Shown: positions 1-9,408, numbered from the stretch's first letter. The stretch is 19,586 nucleotides of DNA from Candidatus Kappaea frigidicola (GCA_030765555.1 JAVCCI010000079.1:1-19586), one strand, 5' to 3'. The notes: generated by a model from the letters alone, not told the origin. Translations and numbers: made by a program.

Positions 1-986
1 ACTACCTTTTTCTTTTTTAAAAGTGCCTTCTTTATGCTTTTTTTAGGTGTTGCCTTTTTTGTTTTAGGTTTAGTCGTTTTTCTAGAAAGAGTTCCTTTGA
101 GATTCTTTTTATGAACCTTGATGACTTTTTGCTTAGTCATCTTTTTTGTTTTTAATTTTGGTTTTTCCTCTTCTAAAACTAAACCCTCTTGAGCCGCTAA
201 ATAAAGTTTTAATTTCTTCATAGATGCATTTTCTATCTGCCTAACGCGTTCTCTCGTTATTCCGAATCTTTTAGCAGTCTCACCCAACGTATAACTTGTA
301 CCATCCTTAAGGCCAAATCTCAAATTCAATATCTCTTTTTCTCTTTCAGATATTAAGTTCAACAAACCATCAACTCTTTCTTTTCTAAAAACTTTAGCTA
401 ATTCGTCAGTAGGCGAAATCATACTTTCATCTTCTATCAAATCCATAAACTGACCAGAACCATCTTCACCTATTGGCGCATCTAGAGAACTTGCTTTTGA
501 GGCAATCTCATCAATCTGTCTCACCTTCTCTATGCTCATCTTCATCATATGAGCGACTTCCTTTACGCTTGCAGACCGGCCAAATTTATGAGCCAACTGT
601 TCAGTAACTTTTCGCCAACGGGTTATTATTTCAGCCATGTAAACCGGAATTCTGATGGTTTTACCCTGATTAGCTATAGCTCGCGTTATGTATTGTTTTA
701 TCCACCAAGAGGCATATGTGCTAAAACGATAACCTTTTTTGGGATCAAATTTAGAAACTGCTTTCATTAACCCTAAGTTACCTTCCTCGATCAAATCAGA
801 GATCGAAACACCAAAGTACTTATAACGCTTAGCTATATTAATAACTAAGCGCAAGTTAGACCTGATCATTTCAGCGCGAGCTTCCTTATCTCCCCTTATT
901 ATTCTTCTTGCTAATTTTTGTTCTCTCTCTGGAGTAAGGAGCGGAATATCTTTTATATCTTTTAAATATAGTCGTATTATATCCAT
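1..986 (-). CDS. RNA polymerase sigma-70 family factor, C-terminus cut by window edge
   Basis: Directs RNA polymerase to promoters. Read from the ATG at 986, 328 codons are open with no stop before the window edge, so the C-terminus is missing. Region 1.2 begins almost at once (IRLYLKDIKDIPLLT, residues 4-18), with no region 1.1. Region 2 is at about 38-112 and includes WWIKQYITRAIANQ; Q98 and T101 occupy the positions that read the -10 box in RpoD. Region 3 covers about 115-190. The region 4 helix-turn-helix is at about 231-262, with TRERVRQIE (244-252) at the -35 reading helix. Residues 271-328 form a lysine-rich tail (24 Lys in 58). Only 6 bp separate it from the ppdK stop, and its Shine-Dalgarno is weak (AGGA, 12 bp upstream). 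Its place after glyQ-glyS matches sigA in Firmicutes, so it may be the primary sigma; a group 2 sigma is the alternative because region 1.1 is absent. Confidence 0.93.
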   Translation of the reverse strand, partial: MDIIRLYLKDIKDIPLLTPEREQKLARRIIRGDKEARAEMIRSNLRLVINIAKRYKYFGVSISDLIEEGNLGLMKAVSKFDPKKGYRFSTYASWWIKQYITRAIANQGKTIRIPVYMAEIITRWRKVTEQLAHKFGRSASVKEVAHMMKMSIEKVRQIDEIASKASSLDAPIGEDGSGQFMDLIEDESMISPTDELAKVFRKERVDGLLNLISEREKEILNLRFGLKDGTSYTLGETAKRFGITRERVRQIENASMKKLKLYLAAQEGLVLEEEKPKLKTKKMTKQKVIKVHKKNLKGTLSRKTTKPKTKKATPKKSIKKALLKKKKV

Positions 987-992
987 AGGTGA

Positions 993-3620
993 TTATTTTC
1001 CTAAAGCAGCTTGTGCAGCTGCAAGTTTAGCTATCGGTATTCTATATGGAGAGCAACTTACATAAGTAAGACCTACCTTATGACAAAAGTTTACACTTTT
1101 AGGCTCACCACCATGCTCACCACAAATACCTGTTTTAAGTTGTTTGTTATTCTTTCTTCCTAATGCAACCGCCATTTCAACCAATTTACCTACGCCAGGA
1201 ATATCCAAAACTTGGAACGGATCATAATCATAAATGCCCATAGATACATAATCGGGTAAAAACTTACCTGCGTCATCCCTAGAGAAACCGCAACCCATTT
1301 GAGTCAAATCATTAGTTCCAAAAGAGAAGAAATCAGCATACTCAGCAATTTCATCTGCTGTAACTGCCGCGCGAGGAACTTCAATCATAGTGCCTATCTT
1401 ATAAGCAATCTTCTTCTTCCTCTGTTTAAATACATTAGCGATAACTGCCTCTGCTCTTTCTCTGGCAATTTTAAGCTCCATATAATTACCAACTAGAGGT
1501 ATCATTATTTCGGGCTGCACCTTGGTGCCCTTTGCACTAACATTCATAGCAGCTTCTATTATAGCCTGTACCTGCATGTCAGATATTTCCGGATAAATCA
1601 ACCCTAAGCGACATCCTCTATGTCCAAGCATTGGATTAAATTCTTTTAATGATTCAACTTTATTTTGAATTTTTGCCACTGAAATCTTCATAACTCTTGA
1701 CATCTCTTTTTGTCCAGCTACATCATGAGGTAAAAACTCATGTAATGGCGGATCGAGTAATCTCACTGTACAGGGTCTTCCTTTAAGAGCTTTAAATATA
1801 CCCTCAAAATCTCTTCTTTGAATAGGTAAAAGCTTAGCTAATGCTTTTTCTCTGCCAGCCTTATCATCAGCTAAGATCATTTGACGAAAAGCAATAATCC
1901 TATTTCCTTCAAAAAACATGTGTTCAGTTCTGCAAAGCCCGATACCCTCTGCTCCAAACTTAACAGCAACTTCAGTATCGTGTGGTGTATCAGCATTCGC
2001 TCTCACACCAAGCCTTCTATACTTATCAGCCCATTTCATAATGGTGTAAAAATCTCCAGATAATGTAGATTCAACAGTATTAATTTTACCTTTATAAACA
2101 TTACCAAGGGAACCATTAAGTGAAACCCAATCACCTTCTTTTATCGTTACGTTACCAACTTTAAATTTCTTAGTTTTGTAATCAATTTGAACATCACCAG
2201 CACCAGCAACACAGCACTTACCCATTCCCCTGGCTACAACAGCTGCATGGGACGTCATACCACCTCTAGAAGTAAGGATACCTTCAGCTGCATCCATACC
2301 TCCAATATCTTCCGGAGAAGTTTCTATTCTACACAATATTACATCCTTCTTGTCTGCTGCCCATTTTTCAGCCATTTCTGCCGAGAAAACAACTTGGCCA
2401 CAGGCAGCTCCGGGAGATGCCGGAAGGCCATTTGCAATACGACTATTAGCTTTTTCAGCCTTAGGATCAAACATAGGATGTAATAGCTGATCTAGTTGTT
2501 GAGGATCAATTCTAAGTAAAGCGGTTTTCTCATTTATAAGCTTTTCTTTTACCATGTCAACAGCTACCTTGACTGCAGCCGCAGCAGTTCTCTTACCATT
2601 TCTAGTTTGAAGCATATAAAGCTTACCTTCCTGAATGGTAAACTCAAGATCCTGCATATCCTTATAATGCTTCTCTAGTCTTTTTCTAATATCGATTAAC
2701 TGCTTAAATATTTTCGCGTTAACTTTTTTGAGTGTTTCAATGTGTAACGGAGTTCTTATTCCAGCTACAACATCTTCACCCTGCGCATTCATTAGATACT
2801 CTCCGTAGAACATATCCTTGCCTGTTGATGGATCTCTGGTGAAAGCAACGCCTGTACCAGAAGTATCACCCATATTACCAAAAACCATAGCTTGCACATT
2901 TACAGCTGTACCTATAAGGCTTCTAATATCGTTTATCTTTCGGTATTTTATAGCTCTTTCATTATTCCAAGAACTAAATACAGCATCTATAGCATGCTTA
3001 AGCTGAATTTTAGGATCAGTTGGAAAACTCTTTTTGGTAACTTTCTTGTAAATCTTCATATAGCGATCTACAACTTCTTGTAACATGCTCGCATCCAAAT
3101 CAGTATCTTGCTTAGCCTTATACTTTTTCTTAACGGCATCAAGCTCATGCTCAAATAACTCATGTTTTACACCCATGACAACATCACCAAACATCTGGAT
3201 AAATCTTCTATATGCATCCCAGGCAAATCTTTCGTTACCCGTTTTATTAATGAGTGCAGTAATTACATCGGGATTGATACCTAAGTTCAAAACCGTATCC
3301 ATCATACCCGGCATAGATACAGCAGCGCCAGATCTAACAGATACTAATAAAGGATTATTTTTATCGCTAAACTTAGCTCCCATATCTTTTTCAAGTTTCT
3401 TAATTCCATCATCAACTTGTTTCTCTAGTCCTTTAGGCCATTTCGTGCCTGCTTTATAAAATTGATTACATGCCTCTGTACTTATGGTAAAACCAGGAGG
3501 CACTGGCAAACCTATATTTGTCATTTCCGCTAGGTTAGCACCTTTGCCACCTAGAAAATTTTTCATTTGAGTCTTTCCTTCTGCCTTCCCCGATCCAAAG
3601 CTGTAAACAAACTTCTTCAT
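993..3620 (-). CDS. ppdK: pyruvate, phosphate dikinase
   Basis: Cytosolic enzyme interconverting pyruvate + ATP + Pi and phosphoenolpyruvate + AMP + PPi, used in glycolysis or gluconeogenesis depending on the cell. Its 875 residues match the usual length. The N-terminal nucleotide-binding domain has GGKGANLAEM (24-33) and SVRSGAAVSMPGMMDT (94-109). The swivelling domain has GGMTSHAA with the phospho-acceptor histidine at H458, preceded by T456, the site phosphorylated by PPDK regulatory proteins where they occur. The C-terminal PEP/pyruvate barrel has GLCRTEHMFF (561-570), FGTNDLTQ (767-774) and GICGEHGGEP with the catalytic cysteine at C833. All key residues appear intact. The start is supported by AAGGGAG upstream. 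It lies 24 bp after glyS and 6 bp before the sigma gene, probably co-transcribed from the glyQ promoter. No regulatory-protein gene is present in the window. Confidence 0.98.
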   Translation of the reverse strand: MKKFVYSFGSGKAEGKTQMKNFLGGKGANLAEMTNIGLPVPPGFTISTEACNQFYKAGTKWPKGLEKQVDDGIKKLEKDMGAKFSDKNNPLLVSVRSGAAVSMPGMMDTVLNLGINPDVITALINKTGNERFAWDAYRRFIQMFGDVVMGVKHELFEHELDAVKKKYKAKQDTDLDASMLQEVVDRYMKIYKKVTKKSFPTDPKIQLKHAIDAVFSSWNNERAIKYRKINDIRSLIGTAVNVQAMVFGNMGDTSGTGVAFTRDPSTGKDMFYGEYLMNAQGEDVVAGIRTPLHIETLKKVNAKIFKQLIDIRKRLEKHYKDMQDLEFTIQEGKLYMLQTRNGKRTAAAAVKVAVDMVKEKLINEKTALLRIDPQQLDQLLHPMFDPKAEKANSRIANGLPASPGAACGQVVFSAEMAEKWAADKKDVILCRIETSPEDIGGMDAAEGILTSRGGMTSHAAVVARGMGKCCVAGAGDVQIDYKTKKFKVGNVTIKEGDWVSLNGSLGNVYKGKINTVESTLSGDFYTIMKWADKYRRLGVRANADTPHDTEVAVKFGAEGIGLCRTEHMFFEGNRIIAFRQMILADDKAGREKALAKLLPIQRRDFEGIFKALKGRPCTVRLLDPPLHEFLPHDVAGQKEMSRVMKISVAKIQNKVESLKEFNPMLGHRGCRLGLIYPEISDMQVQAIIEAAMNVSAKGTKVQPEIMIPLVGNYMELKIARERAEAVIANVFKQRKKKIAYKIGTMIEVPRAAVTADEIAEYADFFSFGTNDLTQMGCGFSRDDAGKFLPDYVSMGIYDYDPFQVLDIPGVGKLVEMAVALGRKNNKQLKTGICGEHGGEPKSVNFCHKVGLTYVSCSPYRIPIAKLAAAQAALGK

Positions 3621-3644
3621 TACTTCACTCCCTTTGTTTTAGTA

Positions 3645-5756
3645 TTAATTTTGATTAATTGAAATTTTTGATAAATCTGCTACATGAGTTGCGTAGAGCT
3701 GATTAATATCTTTCATAAGAGACAATCGATTGTTTCTTATTTTTACATTATCAACATTGACCATTATCTTATCAAAGAAAACATGTACTGGTTGGCTAAA
3801 CGCACAAACATATTTCTCTGTAGCTTGAATATACTTCCCTTTATTAATTAAACCAAGAATATCTTTATGATTTTTTTCAAAAATATCCCCTAGCTGCTTT
3901 TCTAAATCTTCCTTGAATAACTTTTTATTAACACTCGGTAAATTACTAGGAGCTTTCTTTAATATATTACTCGTTCGTTCAACTATTTTAGAACACTCAA
4001 AAAAATCCTTTGACTGCCTTATTTTTTTTAGCTGCTTTATTCGTTCAACGATATCTAAATAATTATCACAATTAGCAATTATAACTGACTCGATTAATTC
4101 AAGTTCACCTTCATCCTGACTAAGAATCTGTCTTAGTCTTTGATTGAGAAAATCAATCACTTGCGCCTTTAACTCAGATGCTTTTATCTGATTAACTACA
4201 GAGATAAGTGAAATGCTTTTATCTATTAATAAATTCATTGAAACAGAAAGTTTCTTATTTAATATAATACGTACTACGCCTAAAGCACTACGCCTAAGAG
4301 CATATGGATCATAACTACCTGATGGTATCAAACCTACACTAAAATAAGCCGTTATATTATCTAATTTATCAGCCAAACTCACTATACATCCAGCAATACT
4401 CTTAGGGATATCATCATCTTGAGATTTAGGTTGATAATGCTCAAGTATACCTTCGCACACCAAAGGTTCTTCTTTGGATTTTAAAGCATATCTACTGCCA
4501 ATAACACCCTGCAAAGCAGGAAATTCTCCAACCATATCAGTAACTAAATCTGCCTTAGATAAATAAGCACATCGCTTAACCTTTTCAGTCTTTTCCTTGT
4601 TCAATCCTAAATGATGTGCAATAAAATCAGAGATATTTACTAGTCTCTCTGTTTTTTCATACATGCTACCTATGTCTTTTTGGAAAATAATATTCTTTAA
4701 TTTATCAACTTTTTTTACTAACGGCTCCCTAGTATCCTGACTTAAGAAGAATTCGCTATCTTTCAATTTAGCCTCTAAAACTTTTTCATAATTTTCACAA
4801 ATATTCTTTTCAACCTTACCAGAAACATGATTATCTATAACTGCCAAAAAGACAGGCATCACCTTATTGCTCTTATCTTTAATGGCGAATAGCTTTTGTC
4901 CTTTTTTCATACTCGTAATAAGTACTTCTCCGGGAACCGATAAATATTTTTTGTGAAATGAACCAGCTATAAAGCCAGGAAACTCACAAAGATTAGTTAA
5001 TTCATCTAACAAATCGACATCATATGACAACTCACCCTTATATTTCATTGCTAAAGCATTTATCGCTTTTTCTATATTTTGCCTTCTAGAAAGGAAGTCT
5101 AATTCAACATAGTTTCTTTTTAAATATAAAAAATAATCCTTTTCACTTTTAACATTATGAGCCTTAGGGGATAAGATTTGATGACCATAAGTTATATTAG
5201 AAGTTTCCAGGCCAGCCAATTTAAAAACCACTGGTTTTTGCTTCCATAAAACCATAATCCATCTAATTGGCCTAACAAAGGTATAGCCTTTATTCCAATG
5301 CATATTCTTATCACAACTAACAGAATTAAGCAGCTCTTCAATAACTTTGGGCAGGATATTTGATACCTTATTTGCTTCCTTCTTTTTTGTTCCAAAAACA
5401 TAATCTCCCTGAGGAGTTTTTTTAATCTGTATATCTATTTGTTTTATACCTGTTTTATTTAAAAATCCCAGGAGAGCTTTAGTGGGTTTATTGTTATCAT
5501 CATAGGCAATTTCTTTTGAAGGTCCCCTCAATTCAATTTCTTTAGCTTTCTGAAGCTCATCAACATTTTTTATGTAAACTACTAATCTTCTATAAGTATC
5601 AAAGGTCTCAATTTCGCCGTAAGTTATATTATGCGCCTTAAGCAATTCTTGAGCATTCTTCTTTAGCTGCTTCATAGCTGAATATATAAAGCTGGCCGGC
5701 AGTGGTTCTGTGCCTACTTCAAATAAGATATTATTTATAATTTTTTTATTTGCCAT
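3645..5756 (-). CDS. glyS: glycyl-tRNA synthetase beta subunit
   Basis: Beta chain of the alpha2-beta2 glycyl-tRNA synthetase; it carries most of the tRNA-binding surface. From the ATG at 5756 the protein has 703 residues, near the family norm. The opening NNILFEVGTEPLPASF is the usual GlyS N-terminus. Further in are KADLVTDMVGEFPALQG, LADKLDNI and PSGSYDPYALRRSALG, all GlyS hallmarks in the HD-like central region, with a DALR-type anticodon-binding region in the last ~130 residues. The reading frame extends upstream to a TTG at 5792, but that would add 12 residues lying inside glyQ with no family similarity, so I chose ATG 5756. The start overlaps the glyQ end by 11 bp, which suggests translational coupling and matched subunit output. 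An ATG at 5765 is a minor alternative. Confidence 0.96.
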   Translation of the reverse strand: MANKKIINNILFEVGTEPLPASFIYSAMKQLKKNAQELLKAHNITYGEIETFDTYRRLVVYIKNVDELQKAKEIELRGPSKEIAYDDNNKPTKALLGFLNKTGIKQIDIQIKKTPQGDYVFGTKKKEANKVSNILPKVIEELLNSVSCDKNMHWNKGYTFVRPIRWIMVLWKQKPVVFKLAGLETSNITYGHQILSPKAHNVKSEKDYFLYLKRNYVELDFLSRRQNIEKAINALAMKYKGELSYDVDLLDELTNLCEFPGFIAGSFHKKYLSVPGEVLITSMKKGQKLFAIKDKSNKVMPVFLAVIDNHVSGKVEKNICENYEKVLEAKLKDSEFFLSQDTREPLVKKVDKLKNIIFQKDIGSMYEKTERLVNISDFIAHHLGLNKEKTEKVKRCAYLSKADLVTDMVGEFPALQGVIGSRYALKSKEEPLVCEGILEHYQPKSQDDDIPKSIAGCIVSLADKLDNITAYFSVGLIPSGSYDPYALRRSALGVVRIILNKKLSVSMNLLIDKSISLISVVNQIKASELKAQVIDFLNQRLRQILSQDEGELELIESVIIANCDNYLDIVERIKQLKKIRQSKDFFECSKIVERTSNILKKAPSNLPSVNKKLFKEDLEKQLGDIFEKNHKDILGLINKGKYIQATEKYVCAFSQPVHVFFDKIMVNVDNVKIRNNRLSLMKDINQLYATHVADLSKISINQN

Positions 5757-6591
5757 TTTTCTCATAATACATTTGTGCACATTTATTAGCAAGACGCCTT
5801 ACGCGAGCTATAAATGTGGGTCGTTCACTTTGACTTATTGCCTTCCTGGCATCAAGCACATTAAATATATGCGAAACTTTTAGAGTACACTCATAAGCAG
5901 GAATTATCAAACCTTCATCTATTAATTTAGCCGCCTCACCTTCATAAAGCTTAAATAAATTAAGATACATATCTATATCAGCTTTTTCAAAATTATAAGC
6001 ACAGCTTTCTTTTTCTCTATCTTTTTGCAGATCACCATATGTAACTCCATCAGCCCATTCTAAATCAAATAAGTCATACTTATCCTGCAACACCATAGCT
6101 ATACGCTCTAAGCCATAAGTTAACTCACACGCCACATCCTTTAATTCCACCCCGCCCATCTGCTGCATATAAGTAAATTGTGTAATCTCCAATCCATCAA
6201 GCCATATCTCCCATCCCAATCCCTTGGCACCTAAAGTAGGAGATGACCAATCGTCTTCAATGAATTTAAAATCGTGTTTTTTCAGGTTAATGCCTATATA
6301 TTCTAGACTATCTTGATAAAGCTGCTTAACATTGTCCGGGGATGGTTTTAGTATGACTTGATATTGATAGTAGAACTGAGTCCGCAATGGATTATCTCCA
6401 TAGCGCCCATCAGTCGGCCTTCTTGAAGGCTGAACAAAAGCAGTATTCCACCTATTTTTATCCAAGCATTTCAAAAATGTAGCTGTATGAAATGTTCCTG
6501 CCCCAACTTCTATGTCGTAGGGATAAACAATCACACAACCTTTGCTTTTCCAGTATGTTTCTAGCTTTGAAATTAAATCTTGAAAGTTCAT
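5746..6591 (-). CDS. glyQ: glycyl-tRNA synthetase alpha subunit
   Basis: Catalytic alpha chain of the bacterial heterotetrameric glycyl-tRNA synthetase, which activates glycine with ATP and charges tRNA-Gly. It has 281 residues, slightly short of the common ~290-300 but with all core elements: MNFQDLISKLETYW at the N-terminus, the class II motif 2 region PSRRPTDGRYGDNPLR, the stretch GVELKDVACELTYG, and motif 3 GLERIAMVLQ. It is first of a likely glyQ-glyS-ppdK-sigma transcription unit with its own promoter in the 90-bp gap behind recO. Its Shine-Dalgarno is poor (an AAGAAG purine run). Placement right after recO mirrors the Firmicute recO-glyQ-glyS order. Confidence 0.98.
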   Translation of the reverse strand: MNFQDLISKLETYWKSKGCVIVYPYDIEVGAGTFHTATFLKCLDKNRWNTAFVQPSRRPTDGRYGDNPLRTQFYYQYQVILKPSPDNVKQLYQDSLEYIGINLKKHDFKFIEDDWSSPTLGAKGLGWEIWLDGLEITQFTYMQQMGGVELKDVACELTYGLERIAMVLQDKYDLFDLEWADGVTYGDLQKDREKESCAYNFEKADIDMYLNLFKLYEGEAAKLIDEGLIIPAYECTLKVSHIFNVLDARKAISQSERPTFIARVRRLANKCAQMYYEKNGK

Positions 6592-6618
6592 AATTATTTT
6601 TTCTTCTTTAGTCAGCGT

Positions 6619-6647
6619 ATTTTAACACATCAATAATTACAAGGCAA
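6619..6647 (-). promoter_or_regulatory. sigma70-type promoter of glyQ operon
   Basis: On the minus strand, TTGCCT (6642-6647) and TAAAAT (6619-6624) are separated by exactly 17 bp. Predicted transcription would start near 6612, giving a leader of about 20 nt before the glyQ ATG at 6591. It lies in the only sizeable gap (90 bp) between recO and glyQ. No terminator is visible behind recO, so read-through from the upstream operon is also likely. Prediction from pattern only. Confidence 0.6.
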
Positions 6648-6681
6648 TAGCTTTTTATGTGTTTAAATTCTATAAATACTA

Positions 6682-7425
6682 TTACGCTTGATTAACAAAA
6701 CTTCTGGAACGAATATTCTTATCAATGTGGAACTTAATAAAATCATCTAAAATATGACTTAGTTGCCTCCTTACCCTACTAGTCATATCTAAACGCCAGA
6801 CACTATCGAAATCAGACTTCTCAATATGCAACATTGAAGCCAGTGTCCCTTTAAATATATCATGCGACAAGCTATCTTTTGCACAACATTTATAGCAAAT
6901 TAAACCGCCATATTTAGAGCTAAATTTAGCCTTTTCCCCTATGGGGCTATCACAAGATATACAAGAATCTACGCGTGGCTTAAATCCTGAGAGAATTAAT
7001 GTTTTAACTTCATAAATACTTTTAACTGGGGCAGGTTTTTTTGAGACCTTTAACGCTTTAAGACTTTCGTAAATCAACTCAAAAAGTTCACTATTGCTAT
7101 CTTCAGCTTGTGTTACCGCGTCCAGCAAATCAATAAAATACAAAGCGTGTACAATGCGTTCATAATTAGTTCTAATTTCAAAAAAATAATCTAATAAATC
7201 ACACTGACTTATTGTGTAAAGGCCACCTCTTTTATTCTTATAGAAAACAACTTCGCAAAGTGTAAACGGCTCCAGAAAATTAACTGATTTATTTTGAATA
7301 CCGCGAACACCTTTCATCACTCCACTTATTTTTCCAAAATCCTTAGTATAAAGTGTAGCTAAAACAGAGGTTTCGCGAAGCTTTTGACGTTTTAAAACGA
7401 TAGCTTGAGATTTTTCTATAGACAT
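6682..7425 (-). CDS. recO: DNA repair protein RecO
   Basis: RecF-pathway mediator that anneals single strands and, with RecR, helps load RecA on SSB-coated gaps. It has 247 residues, the normal size. The N-terminal OB fold begins KSQAIVLKRQKLRETS and includes the RecO-typical YTKDFGKISGVMKGVRG (26-42). A helical C-terminal part carries a four-cysteine zinc site, C155-x2-C158 and C177-x2-C180. It starts 9 bp after the mgtE stop. No clear Shine-Dalgarno precedes the ATG (the region is AATTTAATATT), so expression may rely on coupling to mgtE. era, its usual upstream neighbour in Firmicutes, is not in the window. Confidence 0.95.
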   Translation of the reverse strand: MSIEKSQAIVLKRQKLRETSVLATLYTKDFGKISGVMKGVRGIQNKSVNFLEPFTLCEVVFYKNKRGGLYTISQCDLLDYFFEIRTNYERIVHALYFIDLLDAVTQAEDSNSELFELIYESLKALKVSKKPAPVKSIYEVKTLILSGFKPRVDSCISCDSPIGEKAKFSSKYGGLICYKCCAKDSLSHDIFKGTLASMLHIEKSDFDSVWRLDMTSRVRRQLSHILDDFIKFHIDKNIRSRSFVNQA

Positions 7426-7434
7426 AATATTAAA

Positions 7435-8745
7435 TTAATTAAATACACTAAACAACCAAGTGGCCATCAAAAAATATATTAAAACACCAGTAATATCATT
7501 AGCTGTTGTAATGAAGGGGCCGCTGGCTATTGCAGGATCAATGTTAATTTTCTCAAATAATAAAGGTACTAAAACTCCTATTAAAGCAGCCACGAGAATA
7601 GCAACAAACATGGCTATCATTAAAACTAAACCCAAGACCGGATTATTATCAAATAAATATGCTACTATTCCAACTACAACACCACAAACTACACCCATAA
7701 TCAGAGCTTGTCTAATTTCTTTATAAATGACACCTCTTATATGATTCAAATCTATATTGCCGGTCGCCAAACCCCTAACAGTTATTGTTGATGATTGAAT
7801 ACCTATATTTCCACCCATGCCGGTAATTACAGGTATAAAAAACGCTAGTGCAATTACCTGTTGCAATGTAGCCTGAAAATTTCTAATTAATGTCGCCACA
7901 ATAATACCCCCTATAAGGGTAGCAATTAACCATGGTAAGCGCTGTTGTACAACTCCAAGCGTTGACTTTCTATAAATTTCTTCATGGGAAATACCAGCCA
8001 TTCTGTATATATCTTCTGTATCCTCTTCTGTTATAACATCAATAACATCATCTACAGTAATAATACCCAGAAGATTGCCTCCCTTATCAACAACCGGCAC
8101 CGCTAAAAGATTATATTTTGAAACTATTCGGGCTACTTCCTCTTGGTCCAAGTTAGGATCTACAGTTACAGTATTATGATTCACTAACTCTACTAAACGT
8201 GAATTAGGACTTGCAGTAATAAGACTTTTTACAGGTAAAACACCTGTGAACTTATTATCTCTATCTATTACATAAACATAAACAATCTGAGCTTGGACAT
8301 CTTTGACAAACTGCCGTAAAGCCTCTATAGCTCGAGAAGCAGTTAAGTTATCCTTAAGTGTCAAAAAATTAGTGGTCATAAGGCCACCAGCAGATTCTTC
8401 ATCGTATTTAAGCAACTGCTGCACTTCTTTGGAATCCTCTTTTTTCATTAAGTTGAGTACTTCTTTTTGCTTCTCACTTGAGAGATCTGCTAATATATCA
8501 GCCCCTTCATCCGGAGGCATTTTTTCAATTAATTTTGATATTTTAAAAGTAGAAATCTCTCTTAAGAGTTGATATTCACTTTGAGGATCAAGTTCACTTA
8601 AAATTTGAGCAGCCATATCATAATCCAAAACTTCAAAGAGATCAATTCTCTCTTTATGATTCATGTTGCGCAAATGATCAGCAATATCAGCTGGATGCAT
8701 ATGTGCTAAATTATTTAAATTAATTTCATTCTCTTTGCGATTCAT
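7435..8745 (-). CDS. mgtE: MgtE family magnesium transporter
   Basis: Inner-membrane Mg2+ channel gated by cytosolic Mg2+. Its 436 residues hold the full architecture: an N-terminal MgtE_N superhelix (about 10-118; HPADIADHL, MPPDEGADIL), two CBS domains (about 122-240), a plug helix, and a five-helix transmembrane domain from about 270. In the membrane part, GGNIGIQSSTITVRGLATG (311-329) is the family signature. ANDITGVLIYF contains D417, matching the pore aspartate that coordinates Mg2+ in characterised MgtE. It starts 2 bp after the DUF502 stop, with GTGAG as a modest Shine-Dalgarno, and ends 9 bp before recO. No Mg2+ riboswitch leader is visible. Substrate specificity (Mg2+ versus other divalent ions) is inferred from the family. 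Confidence 0.96.
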   Translation of the reverse strand: MNRKENEINLNNLAHMHPADIADHLRNMNHKERIDLFEVLDYDMAAQILSELDPQSEYQLLREISTFKISKLIEKMPPDEGADILADLSSEKQKEVLNLMKKEDSKEVQQLLKYDEESAGGLMTTNFLTLKDNLTASRAIEALRQFVKDVQAQIVYVYVIDRDNKFTGVLPVKSLITASPNSRLVELVNHNTVTVDPNLDQEEVARIVSKYNLLAVPVVDKGGNLLGIITVDDVIDVITEEDTEDIYRMAGISHEEIYRKSTLGVVQQRLPWLIATLIGGIIVATLIRNFQATLQQVIALAFFIPVITGMGGNIGIQSSTITVRGLATGNIDLNHIRGVIYKEIRQALIMGVVCGVVVGIVAYLFDNNPVLGLVLMIAMFVAILVAALIGVLVPLLFEKINIDPAIASGPFITTANDITGVLIYFLMATWLFSVFN

Positions 8746-8747
8746 TA

Positions 8748-9401
8748 TTACTCACTATCCCTTAATTCCTTGTATATAGGAGTTAGTTTTCCACCCGAAA
8801 CAACTAATTTCAGAGCTTCCTCAACACTCATATCTAAATAAATGATTTCTTTCTCAGGCACTAGTAAAAAAACACCTGATGTAGGATTGGGTGTTGTTGG
8901 CAAGAAAACGCTCATCATTTTTAATTTGGTCTTCTTCTGCAATTCCTGCTTAGCTTCAGTTGTTACAAAAGCAATTGAGTAAATTCCTTTTCTGGGATAC
9001 TCAATCAAAGCGACTTTTTCAAATATCATCCCTTGCCCCAAGAAAGCATTACTTAGTTGTTTAATAGACATATATATTTTACTAATCATTGGAACCCTAA
9101 GAAAGATATTTTCGATAAATGAAAATGTTCTTCTTATAAAAAATACTCTTGCAGCTAAACCAATGAGAATAACAGCCACCAGAATACCTATAAAAATTAA
9201 GCCTTTAACAAGATGAACAGCAAATGGGAAATATATATCAGGTAAATATGGCTTAGCAGTTTTTATTAAAATATCTGAAATCGGGTCTAAGATAAGCTCC
9301 ACTGTTTTAATAATCAGAAATCTCAGAATCACATAAGTTAATATTGCTGGCAATATAACAATTAACCCTGTTATGAAATACGTTCTAAACTTTCTAAACA
9401 A
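8748..9401 (-). CDS. DUF502 family membrane protein (TTG start)
   Basis: Member of the DUF502 family (related to plant COV proteins), whose bacterial role is not established. It has 217 residues with two transmembrane segments, at about 8-30 and 62-90. A soluble part follows with the family stretches RVPMISKIYMSIKQ (102-115) and FLPTTPNPTSGVFLLVP (166-182). The start codon is TTG at 9399-9401, justified by a strong GGGAGG seven bases upstream and by the family-typical N-terminus FRKFRTYFITGLIVILP. It sits between the DgkA-PAP2 gene (30 bp upstream) and mgtE (2 bp downstream), in the slot where Firmicutes carry cdd and era. A link to membrane or ion homeostasis is inferred from neighbours only. 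Confidence 0.9.
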   Translation of the reverse strand: MFRKFRTYFITGLIVILPAILTYVILRFLIIKTVELILDPISDILIKTAKPYLPDIYFPFAVHLVKGLIFIGILVAVILIGLAARVFFIRRTFSFIENIFLRVPMISKIYMSIKQLSNAFLGQGMIFEKVALIEYPRKGIYSIAFVTTEAKQELQKKTKLKMMSVFLPTTPNPTSGVFLLVPEKEIIYLDMSVEEALKLVVSGGKLTPIYKELRDSE

Positions 9402-9408
9402 GATAAAA

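Noticed and set aside
3085..3459. Plus-strand open frame of 124 codons inside ppdK
   Set aside because: Antisense shadow of a conserved coding region with no recognisable protein features. The same holds for the other plus-strand frames, such as 14780-15121 and 13746-13988.
5757..5792. Upstream TTG start for glyS
   Set aside because: It would add 12 residues wholly inside glyQ, has no ribosome binding site, and does not match the family; ATG 5756 does.
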